Assembly (NCBI RefSeq): GCF_013409365.1
Contig: NZ_JACCBA010000001.1
Span: forward strand, 4,898,001-4,962,000
Direction: 5' to 3'
DNA length: 64,000 bases
DNA from: Actinomadura luteofluorescens
GTDB taxonomy: Bacteria; Actinomycetota; Actinomycetes; Streptosporangiales; Streptosporangiaceae
A model generated the notes under the pieces. It worked only from the letters and a program-made list of their open reading frames with translations. It did no database searches and was not told the origin of the DNA. The number at the start of each line of letters is the position of its first letter. The stretch's first letter is position 1. Of this stretch, positions 18,201 through 26,126 are shown piece by piece. The translations under genes were made by a program, and so were the position numbers.

Positions 18201-18249
18201 GGTGCAGCCCCTCTCAGGCCGTGAGCGGAATCAGCGTCCCGGATGCCAG

Positions 18250-18420
18250 GGCCCGGCTCGAAGTGGCCTCGGCCACGCACGCGAACGCGTGACCTGCCCG
18301 GTGCAGCGAAGCCGAAGGCGAGCGAAACCGGGCAGATCGCGAAGCGATGCCGCGTTCGCCCAGGCCAGGTCACGTAGCGAGCCGCCAGGCGAGCTACGTG
18401 GGCCGGGACTGCGTAAACAC
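18250..18420 (-). repeat. Dispersed structured intergenic repeat, copy A (full length)
   Basis: About 90% identical to copy B at 27702-27873 over 163 nt. It contains a 126-nt cassette (18275-18400) bordered by GGCC on both sides. Internal stems include CGTGACCTG (at about 18288) with CAGGTCACG (at about 18366), ATCGC GAA GCGAT, and CACGTAGC with GCTACGTG. Read on the minus strand it begins inside the 3' end of the ABM-haemoglobin gene, whose stop codon it supplies. Orientation relative to the upstream gene is the same in all three copies. Confidence 0.85.
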
Positions 18421-19182
18421 TGCGGGGATGTAGGGCGGGGCGACGCCCCAGCCCCAGTGGGGCATGGGGGCTTCGAGGGGCGGCTTCGCGCCCGGCTGGG
18501 AGTTGGCGAGAGCGATGCGCGTGCCCCACTCGATGTAGGACGCGAACGCGGCGCGGAACTCCGGGTCGTCGGGGAGGCCGACCTCGTCCGCCGCGTCCAT
18601 GAGGAGCGAGACCCAGCGGCGGCGCTGCGCCTCGGTGATGGACTTGCCGAGGTGGTGGCGCACCATGTGGTCGTAGCCGCCGCGCTCGCGGCTGTAGCGC
18701 TCGGGTCCGCGGAAGACCTCGCCGAGCCACGCCGCGACCCACTTCGGGTGGTCCGGGGCCATGTGCTCGAAGAGGGGACGCAGCAGGTCGTCCTTGAGGA
18801 CGTTCGTGTAGAAGTGCTCGGTGAGCCGCTCCAGCGCCTCGCTCCCGCCCGCCCAGTCGTACATGGTCGGGACGGACGAGCCGGCGCCGCGCACCGCCGT
18901 CCGCTCGTAGTGCCGCATCTCCTCGATCCGCTGGACGTACGGCTTGATCTCGGCGAGGAACGCGGGGAAGTGCTCGCCGCCGCGGAAGCCCCGCATGTGG
19001 TCGTCGGTCGACGTCCAGCAGATGCGCAGGATGTACGACGACGGCTCGTCGACGCACCTGGACAGCTCGTAGTCGACGCATTCGGGGGCGGCGGCGAGGG
19101 GGACGGAGGCCCGCGCGTAGGCGGCCTCGAAGTCCTCCGCGTCCTGCGGGTCGATGCGGTAGCGGACGTACTCGACGATCAT
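18394..19182 (-). CDS. Fused antibiotic-biosynthesis monooxygenase domain and truncated haemoglobin
   Basis: Chimera of 262 residues. Residues 1-95 form an ABM-type ferredoxin-like domain (MIVEYVRYRIDPQDAEDFE, ILRICWTSTDDHMRGFRGG). Residues about 105-245 are a group II-type truncated haemoglobin: MYDWAGGSEALERLTEHFYTN, LRPLFEHM, GYDHMVRHHLGKSITEAQRRRWVSLL with the proximal His region. Comparable ABM-globin chimeras are known in Streptomyces; a role in NO or O2 chemistry or heme handling is suspected. The last codons (QSRPT and stop) lie in the intergenic repeat. Confidence 0.9.
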   Translation of the reverse strand: MIVEYVRYRIDPQDAEDFEAAYARASVPLAAAPECVDYELSRCVDEPSSYILRICWTSTDDHMRGFRGGEHFPAFLAEIKPYVQRIEEMRHYERTAVRGAGSSVPTMYDWAGGSEALERLTEHFYTNVLKDDLLRPLFEHMAPDHPKWVAAWLGEVFRGPERYSRERGGYDHMVRHHLGKSITEAQRRRWVSLLMDAADEVGLPDDPEFRAAFASYIEWGTRIALANSQPGAKPPLEAPMPHWGWGVAPPYIPAVFTQSRPT

Positions 19183-19196
19183 GGCGCCCCCAGGCT

Positions 19197-19245
19197 GCTT
19201 CCGGTCGGATTATCACTGTAATCCTGTAATCATCCGACCGGAAGC
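19197..19245. promoter_or_regulatory. 14-bp inverted repeat enclosing tandem GATTACAG boxes, upstream of the globin gene
   Basis: GCTTCCGGTCGGAT (19197-19210) and ATCCGACCGGAAGC (19232-19245) are perfect inverted repeats. The 21-nt loop, read on the minus strand, holds two tandem GATTACAG units followed by TGATAAT, a good -10 element. It lies between the copC stop and the globin ATG, so it could terminate copC transcription and also serve as the globin promoter/operator. Confidence 0.6.
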
Positions 19246-19252
19246 GAAACGA

Positions 19253-19786
19253 TCAATCCTGGGCGGACGAGCGGCGGAACCAGGCGACGGCGCCCGCCCC
19301 GGCCGCGACGACCAGGGCGATCAGGCCGATCCAGAGCCAGCCCGACGAGTTCCCCTGATCCTCGGTCCCGACGATGGTCTTCCGGACCGGCGACGGGGCG
19401 ACGGGAGGGACGGCACCGGACGAGCCCTGCACGGTGAACGTGTAAGTGCCCTCGACCGGGTGGCCGTCCGACGCGACGACACGCCAGCCCACGGTGTACG
19501 TGCCGTTGGGCAGCGTGCCGTTCACCGCCTGGGTGACCTTGTTGTCGACCGCCCGCGCGGACCCGGCCTGGTACTGCCGTCGCGACCCGTCGGTCACGAC
19601 CACGCGCGGCAGCCGGACGGGGTCGCCGTACGTCAGGACGATCTGGGACGGGGCCGCGACCGTCGAGTCCTTCTCAGGGCTCGCCGACGTCAGCGCGGTG
19701 TGCGCCGACGCGGGCACCGCCGTCGTCGCCAGGACGGCCGCGAGCGCCGCGATGCCGGCGGCCCCGCGCAGCGTCGCCCGGCTCAT
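19253..19786 (-). CDS. CopC/YobA-like copper-binding protein with C-terminal membrane anchor
   Basis: Exported copper-handling protein of 177 residues. A signal peptide (1-28, ending VPASA) is followed directly by HTALTSASPEKDSTV: the His at the mature N-terminus is the usual Cu-binding residue of CopC proteins. VGWRVVASDGHPVEGTYTFTV is the second conserved copper segment. A C-terminal transmembrane helix (about 150-170) anchors it. Its ATG overlaps the stop of ycnI (ATGA), so they are translationally coupled. Confidence 0.92.
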   Translation of the reverse strand: MSRATLRGAAGIAALAAVLATTAVPASAHTALTSASPEKDSTVAAPSQIVLTYGDPVRLPRVVVTDGSRRQYQAGSARAVDNKVTQAVNGTLPNGTYTVGWRVVASDGHPVEGTYTFTVQGSSGAVPPVAPSPVRKTIVGTEDQGNSSGWLWIGLIALVVAAGAGAVAWFRRSSAQD

Positions 19787-20493
19787 GCCCGGCTCCTCGC
19801 CCGGGTCACGCCGTAGGCGCCGACCGCGACGCCGGCCACGCCGGCGGCGATGCCGATGCCGGCGAGCAGCCGGGCCGTCCCGTCGCCGGACGACGCGGAC
19901 GACGCCGCGGCGGCGGGCTTCACCTGCGCGGTCAGCCCGGTCGTGGCCGCCGAGCCCTTGGGGAGGAGCTTCAGCACGGGCGAGGGGTGCTCCGGCTCGT
20001 TCGCCCCCTCGGCGGGGGGCTCCTCCCACTTGACGACCTCGCCGCCGGAGTAGGTCTGGTCGGCCTTGAACACGAGCCGGTCGGTGTCGGTGGGCAGCGG
20101 CCCCATCGAGACGTCGAACTCCTCGAACCGGCCCGGCTCGATCTTGCCGCCGCTCCAGGTGATCTTCGTGACGGCCTCGGTCAGCTCGCCGCCCTCGGTC
20201 TTCACCGGCCGCGGAAGCCTGGACTTCTCGACCTTGACCGTCCAGCCGGGCAGCGGCCGGACCGACACCGACGACAGCGGGTGGTCGGTCGGCAGGTTCA
20301 CCACGAGCTTGGTGGTGGAGGCGTCGTCGCGCTCGTTGGGCACGCGGAACGAGACCTTGGAGTAGGAGCCCTGCTCGGCCGTCTTGGGATTGACGCTGAC
20401 GTGCGCGGACGCCGCCGCGGCGAGGCCGATCACGGACAGGGCGGCCAGGGACGCGACGGCGCCGGCGCGCCGGGCATGGGGGAGGAAGGGCAT
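19783..20493 (-). CDS. YcnI/DUF1775 family copper-associated membrane protein
   Basis: Exported protein of 236 residues. The signal peptide (about 1-29) ends at SAHVSVNPKTAEQGSY; the His just after cleavage matches the copper-binding His of YcnI proteins. The DUF1775 domain continues with VSFRVPNERDDASTTKLVVNLP and WSGGKIEPGRFEEFDVSMGPLP. A C-terminal helix (about 208-230) anchors it. GGAG seven bases before the ATG fixes the start. It is coupled to copC, as in Bacillus and actinomycete ycn loci. Confidence 0.92.
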   Translation of the reverse strand: MPFLPHARRAGAVASLAALSVIGLAAAASAHVSVNPKTAEQGSYSKVSFRVPNERDDASTTKLVVNLPTDHPLSSVSVRPLPGWTVKVEKSRLPRPVKTEGGELTEAVTKITWSGGKIEPGRFEEFDVSMGPLPTDTDRLVFKADQTYSGGEVVKWEEPPAEGANEPEHPSPVLKLLPKGSAATTGLTAQVKPAAAASSASSGDGTARLLAGIGIAAGVAGVAVGAYGVTRARSRA

Positions 20494-20569
20494 TGCGGAA
20501 CTCCGTTCGAGACGTACGGGAATGGCCGGGCGCCGCGAGCCGGCGTCCGGTGACGTACGGCGCTCAGGC

Positions 20570-21202
20570 TCAGGAGTGAGCGAGCGCCCTCGAACGCGGA
20601 GGGGGACCCCGCCGGACGACCTGGTGCCGCAGGACACGTCCGGTGGCCGTGACGGCTGCCGCAGCGGGCGCCGGCCGGAGGGGGCGGGCCGGAGGCTCGG
20701 CCGGTTCCACGGCGAGCAGGGCCAGCAGCAGCCGGATCGGGCGGTCCGCCAGGGCGGCGACCCGCCGGGCGAGCGACCACGCGGCCCGCTCGCCGCGCCG
20801 CAGCCACCACGCGGCCACCAGCGCGGCCGTGCAGTGCGCGAGCGTCATCACCAGGCCGTTCCCGCCGTGGGCGGCGGGGACGGCGGCGGGTTCCATGGCG
20901 CCCGTCATGGCGGCGTGCGCCTCGGGCGCGTGGTGGGACGGCGCGCAGGCCGCCGTGAACAGCGTGTGCAGGGCGAACTGCCCGCCGAGGAGCCCGCCCA
21001 GGATCGTCGCGAGCGAGCGCTCGTGGCCCGCCAGCACCAGCGTCACGCCGAGGACGGCGCCGAAGCCCGCGAGCGCCGCCCAGGCCGGCACCGCCGCGCC
21101 GCCCGCCAGGACGTGCCCGAGGGTCGCCAGCGTCGCGCACACGGTGGCGAACACCACCGCGCGTGCGGGCCGGAACAGCGGCTGCGGCGCATGGGGGCTC
21201 AT
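20570..21202 (-). CDS. Multi-pass membrane protein in the copper cluster
   Basis: Protein of about 210 residues with four or so hydrophobic segments (for example AVVFATVCATLATLGHVLAGG) and a central His/Met-rich stretch (ACAPSHHAPEAHAAMTGAM) that could bind metal. It precedes ycnI and copC on the same strand with a 76-nt gap and is probably first in that operon. Family not named; similar small membrane proteins occur next to ycnI in actinomycetes. ATG 21214 is an alternative start. Confidence 0.7.
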   Translation of the reverse strand: MSPHAPQPLFRPARAVVFATVCATLATLGHVLAGGAAVPAWAALAGFGAVLGVTLVLAGHERSLATILGGLLGGQFALHTLFTAACAPSHHAPEAHAAMTGAMEPAAVPAAHGGNGLVMTLAHCTAALVAAWWLRRGERAAWSLARRVAALADRPIRLLLALLAVEPAEPPARPLRPAPAAAAVTATGRVLRHQVVRRGPPPRSRALAHS

Positions 21203-21266
21203 GACGGCCCCCATCGTCCCATCCCCCGCGCGCGCTGCCCAGCCGCCCCCGAACATCCGCCGACGC

Positions 21267-21313
21267 GCCCAACATCTTGGGGTTGTGCGTTGATCGTCGA
21301 CTAGATGTAGGGT
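21267..21313 (+). promoter_or_regulatory. Pair of NrdR-type boxes upstream of nrdAB
   Basis: Two sites, 21267-21282 and 21298-21313, match the NrdR core CWANATNTWG at every fixed position (CAACATCTTG and CTAGATGTAG). Their spacing is exactly 31 nt, three helical turns, as described for NrdR box pairs. They overlap a possible promoter (TTGGGG at 21277 and CTAGAT at 21301). NrdR is the dATP/ATP-sensing repressor of ribonucleotide reductase genes. Confidence 0.7.
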
Positions 21314-21515
21314 TCAGTCCCGTGCTGGTCCGCCCCCGCCGCTCGCGGCGGGGGCGGCGTGAGAGGGAACCCGGTGGGAATCCGGGACTGCCCCGCAGCG
21401 GTGAGCGGGAACGACCGCCGTCATCGAGCACTGGGCCCGGCGGCCTGGGAAGCGACGGCCAGTAGGACGCCTCGGCAGAGGCGGCGCCCGCGAGTCCGAA
21501 GACCTGCCAGTGCGC
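21311..21515 (+). promoter_or_regulatory. Cobalamin (B12) riboswitch in the nrdAB leader
   Basis: The conserved aptamer core is visible: GGGAACCCGGTGGGAATCCG (21365 on) with GGACTGCCCCGCAGCGGTGA following, and near the 3' end GCGAGTCCGAAGACCTGCCA, the B12 box; CTGG at 21325 pairs with CCAG at the end to close P1. Adenosylcobalamin binding should switch nrdAB off, so the class Ia enzyme is made only when B12 is short. This matches the known arrangement in Streptomyces coelicolor. Confidence 0.95.
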
Positions 21516-21535
21516 GGGGCCGGGAGACCGGCCCC
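21516..21535 (+). promoter_or_regulatory. GC hairpin after the B12 riboswitch (possible expression platform)
   Basis: GGGGCCGG GAGA CCGGCCCC is a perfect 8-bp stem with a tetraloop starting immediately after the aptamer. It lacks a T tract and lies about 120 nt before the ribosome site of nrdA, so it may be a Rho-type or structural element of the expression platform rather than a classical terminator. Confidence 0.5.
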
Positions 21536-21662
21536 ATCGGGGGTCCGGGTCCCGTCCCGGATCGACACGTCCAGGCCTCGCGGGTGGGCCGGGGACGGAG
21601 CGCGGCCGCCGCCGCGCGCCGTTCGCATGCCTCCGCGGGGCGGCATGCGAGGGGAGATGCAC

Positions 21663-23930
21663 GTGACAGAGGTTCTGGCCGCGCCGACGGCGGGGATCGC
21701 CGCCGAGGTCGAGGCGGCCTGCGAGGGGGTGCCCGGGGCCGAGGCCGGGCGTGTGCTGGCCGCCGTCCGGTCCGGGGACGGCCTGGACGCGGCGGCCCTG
21801 CGGGACCTCGCGATCGGGGAGGCCGCCGCGCTCATCCCCGCCGAGCCGGGCTACTCCAGGGTGGCCGCGCGGCTGCTCGGCGGCCGGATCCGCGACGAGG
21901 CCGCCGCCGCCGGCGTCCGGACGTTCGCCGAGTCCGTCGCCGCCGCGCACCGCGAGGGCCTCCTGGCGGACGACCTGGCCGCCTTCGTCGCCGCCAACGC
22001 CGGGGCCCTCGACGCCCTCGTCTATAACGGCGCCGATGACCGTTTCGAATACTTCGGGCTCCGGACGGTCTACGACCGGTACCTGCTCAGGCATCCGCGG
22101 TCGCGGCTCGTCCTGGAACGGCCCCAGTACTTCTTTCTGCGGGTGTCCTGCGGGCTCGCCGAGAACGTCGAAGAGGCCGCCGAGCTTTACGCGCTGCTCA
22201 GCACGCTTTCGTACCTGCCCAGCTCGCCCACCCTGTTCAACTCCGGGGCCCGCCGCCCGCAGCTCTCGTCGTGCTTCCTGCTCGACTCGCCGCGCGACGA
22301 GCTGGAGTCCATCTACGACCGGTACGGCCAGGTCGCGCGGCTCAGCAAGTACGCGGGCGGCATCGGCGTCTCCTGGACGCGGGTGCGGTCGCGGGGCTCG
22401 CTGATCCGGGGCACGAACGGGCACTCCAACGGGATCGTCCCGTGGCTGCGCACGCTCGACTCGTCCGTCGCCGCCGTCAACCAGGGCGGCCGCCGCAAGG
22501 GCGCGGCGTGCGTCTACCTGGAGCCGTGGCACGCCGACGTCGAGGAGTTCCTGGAGCTGCGCGACAACACCGGCGAGGACGCGCGCCGCACCCACAACCT
22601 CAACCTGGCCAACTGGATCCCGGACGAGTTCATGCGCCGCGTCGAGGCCGACGCGCAGTGGTCCCTGTTCGACCCCAAGGAGGTCCCCGAGCTGGTCGAC
22701 CTGTGGGGCGACGAGTTCGACGAGGCCTACCGGGCGGCGGAGCGGGAGGGACGGTTCGTCCGGCAGGTCCCGGCCCGCAAGCTGTACGGGCGCATGATGC
22801 GGACGCTCGCCGAGACGGGCAACGGCTGGATGACGTTCAAGGACGCCGCCAACCGCGCCTGCAACCAGACCGCCGAGCGGGGCAGGGTCGTCCACCTGTC
22901 GAACCTCTGCACGGAGATCCTGGAGGTGACGGGCGACGGCGAGGCCGCCGTCTGCAACCTCGGATCGGTGAACCTGGCCGCGCACGTGGGGCCGTCCGGC
23001 GTCGACTGGGAGCGGCTCCGGTCGACGGTCCGCACCGCCGTCCGGTTCCTGGACCGCACCATCGACCGGGGCTTCTACCCGACGCCCGAGGCGGAGACGG
23101 CCAACCGCAAGTGGCGGCCGGTCGGGCTGGGCGTGATGGGCCTCGCGGACGTGTTCTTCACGCTGCGCCTGCCGTTCGACTCCGACGAGGCGCGCGAGCT
23201 GTCGACGCGCGTCGCCGAGGAGATCGCGCTGGCCGCCTACAACGCGTCGGCCGACCTCGCCGCCGTGCACGGGCCGCTGCCCGCCTACGCCGCGACGCGC
23301 ACCGCGCGCGGCCGGCTCCACCTGGACCACTTCCCGGACGCGTCGCCGTCCCGTCCCGCCGACTGGGACGCGCTCCGTGCCCGCGTCGCGGAGGTGGGCC
23401 TGCGCAACTCGCTGCTCGTCGCGATCGCGCCGACCGCGACGATCGCCTCCATCGCGGGCTGCTACGAGTGCATCGAGCCGCAGGTGTCCAACCTGTTCAA
23501 GCGCGAGACGCTGTCCGGCGAGTTCCTCCAGATCAACCGCTACCTGGTGGAGGACCTGAAGTCGCTCGGGCTGTGGACGCCGGCCGTCCGCGAGGCGGTC
23601 AAGAAGGCGAACGGGTCCGTCCAGGGGCTCATCGACCTGCCGGAGGAGATGCTGTCGCTCTACCGGACGGCCTGGGAGCTGCCGCAGAAGGCGCTCATCG
23701 ACCTCGCCGCCGCCCGCACCCCGTACATCGACCAGTCGCAGTCGCTGAACCTGTTCATGGAGACGCCCACGATCGGCAAGCTCTCCTCGATGTACGCCTA
23801 CGCGTGGCGGGCCGGGCTCAAGACGACGTACTACCTGCGGTCCCGTCCCGCGACGCGGATCGCGCAGACGACGGTCGCCGCGGCCGTCTGCTCCCTGGAG
23901 AACCCCGAGACCTGCGAGGCGTGCCAGTGA
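21663..23930 (+). CDS. nrdA: Ribonucleoside-diphosphate reductase class Ia, alpha subunit
   Basis: Large subunit of about 756 residues that reduces ribonucleotides with NrdB. The active-site cysteine pair and radical Cys are in QLSSCFLL, HLSNLCTEILE (Asn, Cys, Glu) and AVCNLGSVNL; the radical-transfer Tyr pair is in TTYYLRS; the C-terminal CEACQ provides the redox-shuttle cysteines. The N-terminus lacks the beta-hairpin of an ATP-cone, so overall-activity control by dATP appears absent. The GTG at 21663 has GGGGAG six bases upstream; an ATG six bases earlier would sit on that site. Confidence 0.95.
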   Translation: MTEVLAAPTAGIAAEVEAACEGVPGAEAGRVLAAVRSGDGLDAAALRDLAIGEAAALIPAEPGYSRVAARLLGGRIRDEAAAAGVRTFAESVAAAHREGLLADDLAAFVAANAGALDALVYNGADDRFEYFGLRTVYDRYLLRHPRSRLVLERPQYFFLRVSCGLAENVEEAAELYALLSTLSYLPSSPTLFNSGARRPQLSSCFLLDSPRDELESIYDRYGQVARLSKYAGGIGVSWTRVRSRGSLIRGTNGHSNGIVPWLRTLDSSVAAVNQGGRRKGAACVYLEPWHADVEEFLELRDNTGEDARRTHNLNLANWIPDEFMRRVEADAQWSLFDPKEVPELVDLWGDEFDEAYRAAEREGRFVRQVPARKLYGRMMRTLAETGNGWMTFKDAANRACNQTAERGRVVHLSNLCTEILEVTGDGEAAVCNLGSVNLAAHVGPSGVDWERLRSTVRTAVRFLDRTIDRGFYPTPEAETANRKWRPVGLGVMGLADVFFTLRLPFDSDEARELSTRVAEEIALAAYNASADLAAVHGPLPAYAATRTARGRLHLDHFPDASPSRPADWDALRARVAEVGLRNSLLVAIAPTATIASIAGCYECIEPQVSNLFKRETLSGEFLQINRYLVEDLKSLGLWTPAVREAVKKANGSVQGLIDLPEEMLSLYRTAWELPQKALIDLAAARTPYIDQSQSLNLFMETPTIGKLSSMYAYAWRAGLKTTYYLRSRPATRIAQTTVAAAVCSLENPETCEACQ

Positions 23931-23971
23931 CCGTGCGGGCGGAAGGGCAGAGGCGAGAGGAAGGACGGGGC

Positions 23972-24967
23972 ATGCTCCTCGACCCCGGCATGGACCTGAC
24001 GCTGCGGCCCATGCGCTATCCGGACTTCTACGAGCGGTACCGGGCCGCGATCCGCAACACCTGGACGGTCGAGGAGGTCGACCTCGCCTCCGACATGGCG
24101 GACCTCGCGCGGCTCACGCCCGCCGAGCTGCACCTCGTCAACCGGCTCGTGGCGTTCTTCGCCACCGGCGACTCGATCGTGGCGAACAACCTCGTGCTCA
24201 ACCTCTACAAGCACGTGAACGCGCCGGAGGCCCGGCTCTACCTGTCGCGGCAGCTATATGAGGAGGCCGTGCACGTACAGTTCTACCTGACCCTCCTGGA
24301 CACCTATCTGCCCGATCAGGACGAGCGCGTCAAGGCGTTCGCGGCGATCGAGCACATCCCGTCCATCCGGGCCAAGGCGGAGTTCTGCTTCCGCTGGATC
24401 GACTCGCTCGGGTCCCTGGACGAGCTCCGGACGGCCGCCGACCGCAGGGCGTTCCTGCTGAACCTCATCTGCTTCGCGGCCTGCATCGAGGGGCTGTTCT
24501 TCTACGGCGCGTTCGCCTACGTGTACTGGCTCCGGTCGCGGGGCCTGCTGAACGGTCTCGCGTCCGGGACGAACTGGGTCTTCCGGGACGAGTCAATGCA
24601 CATGGAGTTCGCGTTCTCCGTGGTCGACACGGTCCGGGCGGAGGAACCGGGCCTGTTCGACGTGGAGCTGACGGACCAGGTCGGCGCGATGATCGAGGAG
24701 GCCGTCGAGGCGGAGCTGGCGTTCGCCCGCGACCTGTGCGGGGACGGCCTGCCCGGCATGAGCGCGGACGACATGCGCGCCTACCTCGAATACGTCGCGG
24801 ACCAGCGGCTCGTCCGGCTCGGCCTGCCCGCCCGCTACGGCACCGCGAACCCGTTCGCGTTCATGGAGTTGCAGGACGTCCAGGAGCTGTCCAACTTCTT
24901 CGAGCGGCGCGTTTCGGCCTACCAGATCGGCGTGGAGGGGACGGTCGCGCTCGACGAGGCGTTCTGA
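23972..24967 (+). CDS. nrdB: Ribonucleoside-diphosphate reductase class Ia, beta subunit
   Basis: Radical-generating small subunit of 331 residues. Diiron ligands are D67, E98, H101, E173, E207 and H210, and the tyrosyl-radical residue is Y105 (EEAVHVQFY). The complete ligand set and Tyr indicate an Fe- or Mn/Fe-dependent tyrosyl-radical enzyme. GAGGAAGG precedes the ATG; a GTG at 23927 that overlaps the nrdA stop is an alternative start in the same frame. It is co-transcribed with nrdA. Confidence 0.95.
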   Translation: MLLDPGMDLTLRPMRYPDFYERYRAAIRNTWTVEEVDLASDMADLARLTPAELHLVNRLVAFFATGDSIVANNLVLNLYKHVNAPEARLYLSRQLYEEAVHVQFYLTLLDTYLPDQDERVKAFAAIEHIPSIRAKAEFCFRWIDSLGSLDELRTAADRRAFLLNLICFAACIEGLFFYGAFAYVYWLRSRGLLNGLASGTNWVFRDESMHMEFAFSVVDTVRAEEPGLFDVELTDQVGAMIEEAVEAELAFARDLCGDGLPGMSADDMRAYLEYVADQRLVRLGLPARYGTANPFAFMELQDVQELSNFFERRVSAYQIGVEGTVALDEAF

Positions 24968-25022
24968 ACCTTTCAGAACGGGCAGTCGTTGAACCGTGAA
25001 GACAAGGCCGAGGAGGAAGAAC

Positions 25023-25181
25023 ATGCCTTCCGTCATCGACCGCATCATGCGGTTCGCCCGGAGCCCGCAGGGCCGCAGAGCGCGTGCCCGGGCGGAGCGG
25101 CTCGCCCGGGACCCGCGCACCCAGGCGAAGGTCCGAGGACTGCTGTCGCGCGGGCGCGGCGGCGGACGCCGCCGCTACTGA
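25023..25181 (+). CDS. Small highly basic protein, unknown function
   Basis: 52 residues, with VIDRIMRFARSPQGRRARAR at the N-terminal part and an Arg/Gly-rich tail ending GRRRY. A strong GAGGAGGA site precedes the ATG. Similar short basic proteins starting with an amphipathic helix and RSPQGR are common in actinomycetes; nucleic-acid binding is a guess. It is 55 nt after nrdB and before a strong terminator, so it may be the third gene of the nrd transcript. Confidence 0.7.
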   Translation: MPSVIDRIMRFARSPQGRRARARAERLARDPRTQAKVRGLLSRGRGGGRRRY

Positions 25182-25194
25182 CCCCCACCGAGAC

Positions 25195-25226
25195 CGGACC
25201 CGTCCCCGCCCCCGGGGACGGGTCCG
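25195..25226 (+). terminator. Strong stem-loop terminator after the nrdAB transcript
   Basis: CGGACCCGTCCCC (25195-25207) and GGGGACGGGTCCG (25214-25226) form a perfect 13-bp stem with a 6-nt loop, followed by TTCCGTGTTG. It separates nrdAB and the small gene from the sodF promoter. Confidence 0.8.
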
Positions 25227-25240
25227 TTCCGTGTTGCGCA

Positions 25241-25270
25241 TTGGACGTAACTGCAACTCGTTTGCAATAG
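25241..25270 (+). promoter_or_regulatory. sodF promoter with embedded Nur-type operator
   Basis: CTGCAA (25251-25256), five bases, TTGCAA (25262-25267) matches the nickel-regulator Nur box described in Streptomyces (TTGCAA-N5-TTGCAA type). It sits between TTGGAC (25241-25246) and CAATAG (25265-25270), an 18-nt-spaced promoter. Transcription would start at or next to the ATG at 25278, and no Shine-Dalgarno sequence exists, so the mRNA is probably leaderless. Confidence 0.7.
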
Positions 25271-25277
25271 TGGCCTC

Positions 25278-25904
25278 ATGGCCGACTACACGCTTCCCGA
25301 CCTGCCCTACGACTACGCCGCCCTGGAGCCGGCGATCACCGGCGAGATCCTGGAGCTGCACCACTCCAGGCACCACGCCGCCTACGTCAAGGGCGCCAAC
25401 GACACGCTGGAGAGGCTCGCCGAGGCGCGCGACAAGGAGCAGTACGGCGGGCTGGTCGGCCTGGAGAAGACGTTCGCGTTCAACCTCTCCGGCCACGTCC
25501 TGCACTCGATCTTCTGGGACAACCTGTCGCCGGACGGCGGCGACCGCCCGGACGGGGAGCTGGCTGCGGCCATCGACGAGCACTTCGGCGCGTTCGAGGC
25601 GTTCCAGAAGCAGCTCACGGCCGCGACCTCGACCGTGCAGGGCTCCGGCTGGGGCGTCCTCGCGTGGGAGCCCCTCGGCGGGCGCCTCGTCGTCGAGCAG
25701 GTCTACGACCACCACGGCAACGTCGGCATGAGCACGACGCCGCTGCTGGTGTTCGACGCCTGGGAGCACGCCTACTACCTCCAGTACCGCAACGTCCGCC
25801 CGGACTACGTGGAGAAGCTCTGGTCGCTCGTGAACTGGACGGACGTGAAGGCCCGCTTCGACGCGGCCCGCTCCCGCCGCGACGGCGCGGCGTCCTCCCG
25901 ATAG
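25278..25904 (+). CDS. sodF: Superoxide dismutase, Fe/Mn family
   Basis: Cytoplasmic dismutase of 208 residues. N-terminal [15 protein letters not shown] and [12 protein letters not shown] give the first metal His (H28); the others are in GHVLHSIFW (H76) and [12 protein letters not shown] (Asp and His). [14 protein letters not shown] is the usual active-site Trp region. The sequence alone does not separate Fe from Mn use, but the Nur-type operator points to the iron enzyme that nickel represses in favour of Ni-SOD. Confidence 0.95.
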   Translation: MADYTLPDLPYDYAALEPAITGEILELHHSRHHAAYVKGANDTLERLAEARDKEQYGGLVGLEKTFAFNLSGHVLHSIFWDNLSPDGGDRPDGELAAAIDEHFGAFEAFQKQLTAATSTVQGSGWGVLAWEPLGGRLVVEQVYDHHGNVGMSTTPLLVFDAWEHAYYLQYRNVRPDYVEKLWSLVNWTDVKARFDAARSRRDGAASSR

Positions 25905-26126
25905 ACGGCGGCGTCCGCGCGGCGCCGCTGAGGGGGCGGCGTTCACCTGGCCGGGATCGTGCTCAGAACCTTTCCTCGCGGCCTGGTGAACGCCGCTTCC
26001 GCCTTTCCGGACGCGGGCACCGATGGTTGTGCGGGCGCCCTCCCGCGCCCGGGCGGCACTTTGCGCGGTCACCCTTCCGCCCGGGCGGTGCGCCGCCGCC
26101 GCGGCCGCGCCCCTAGTCTGCTCCTT

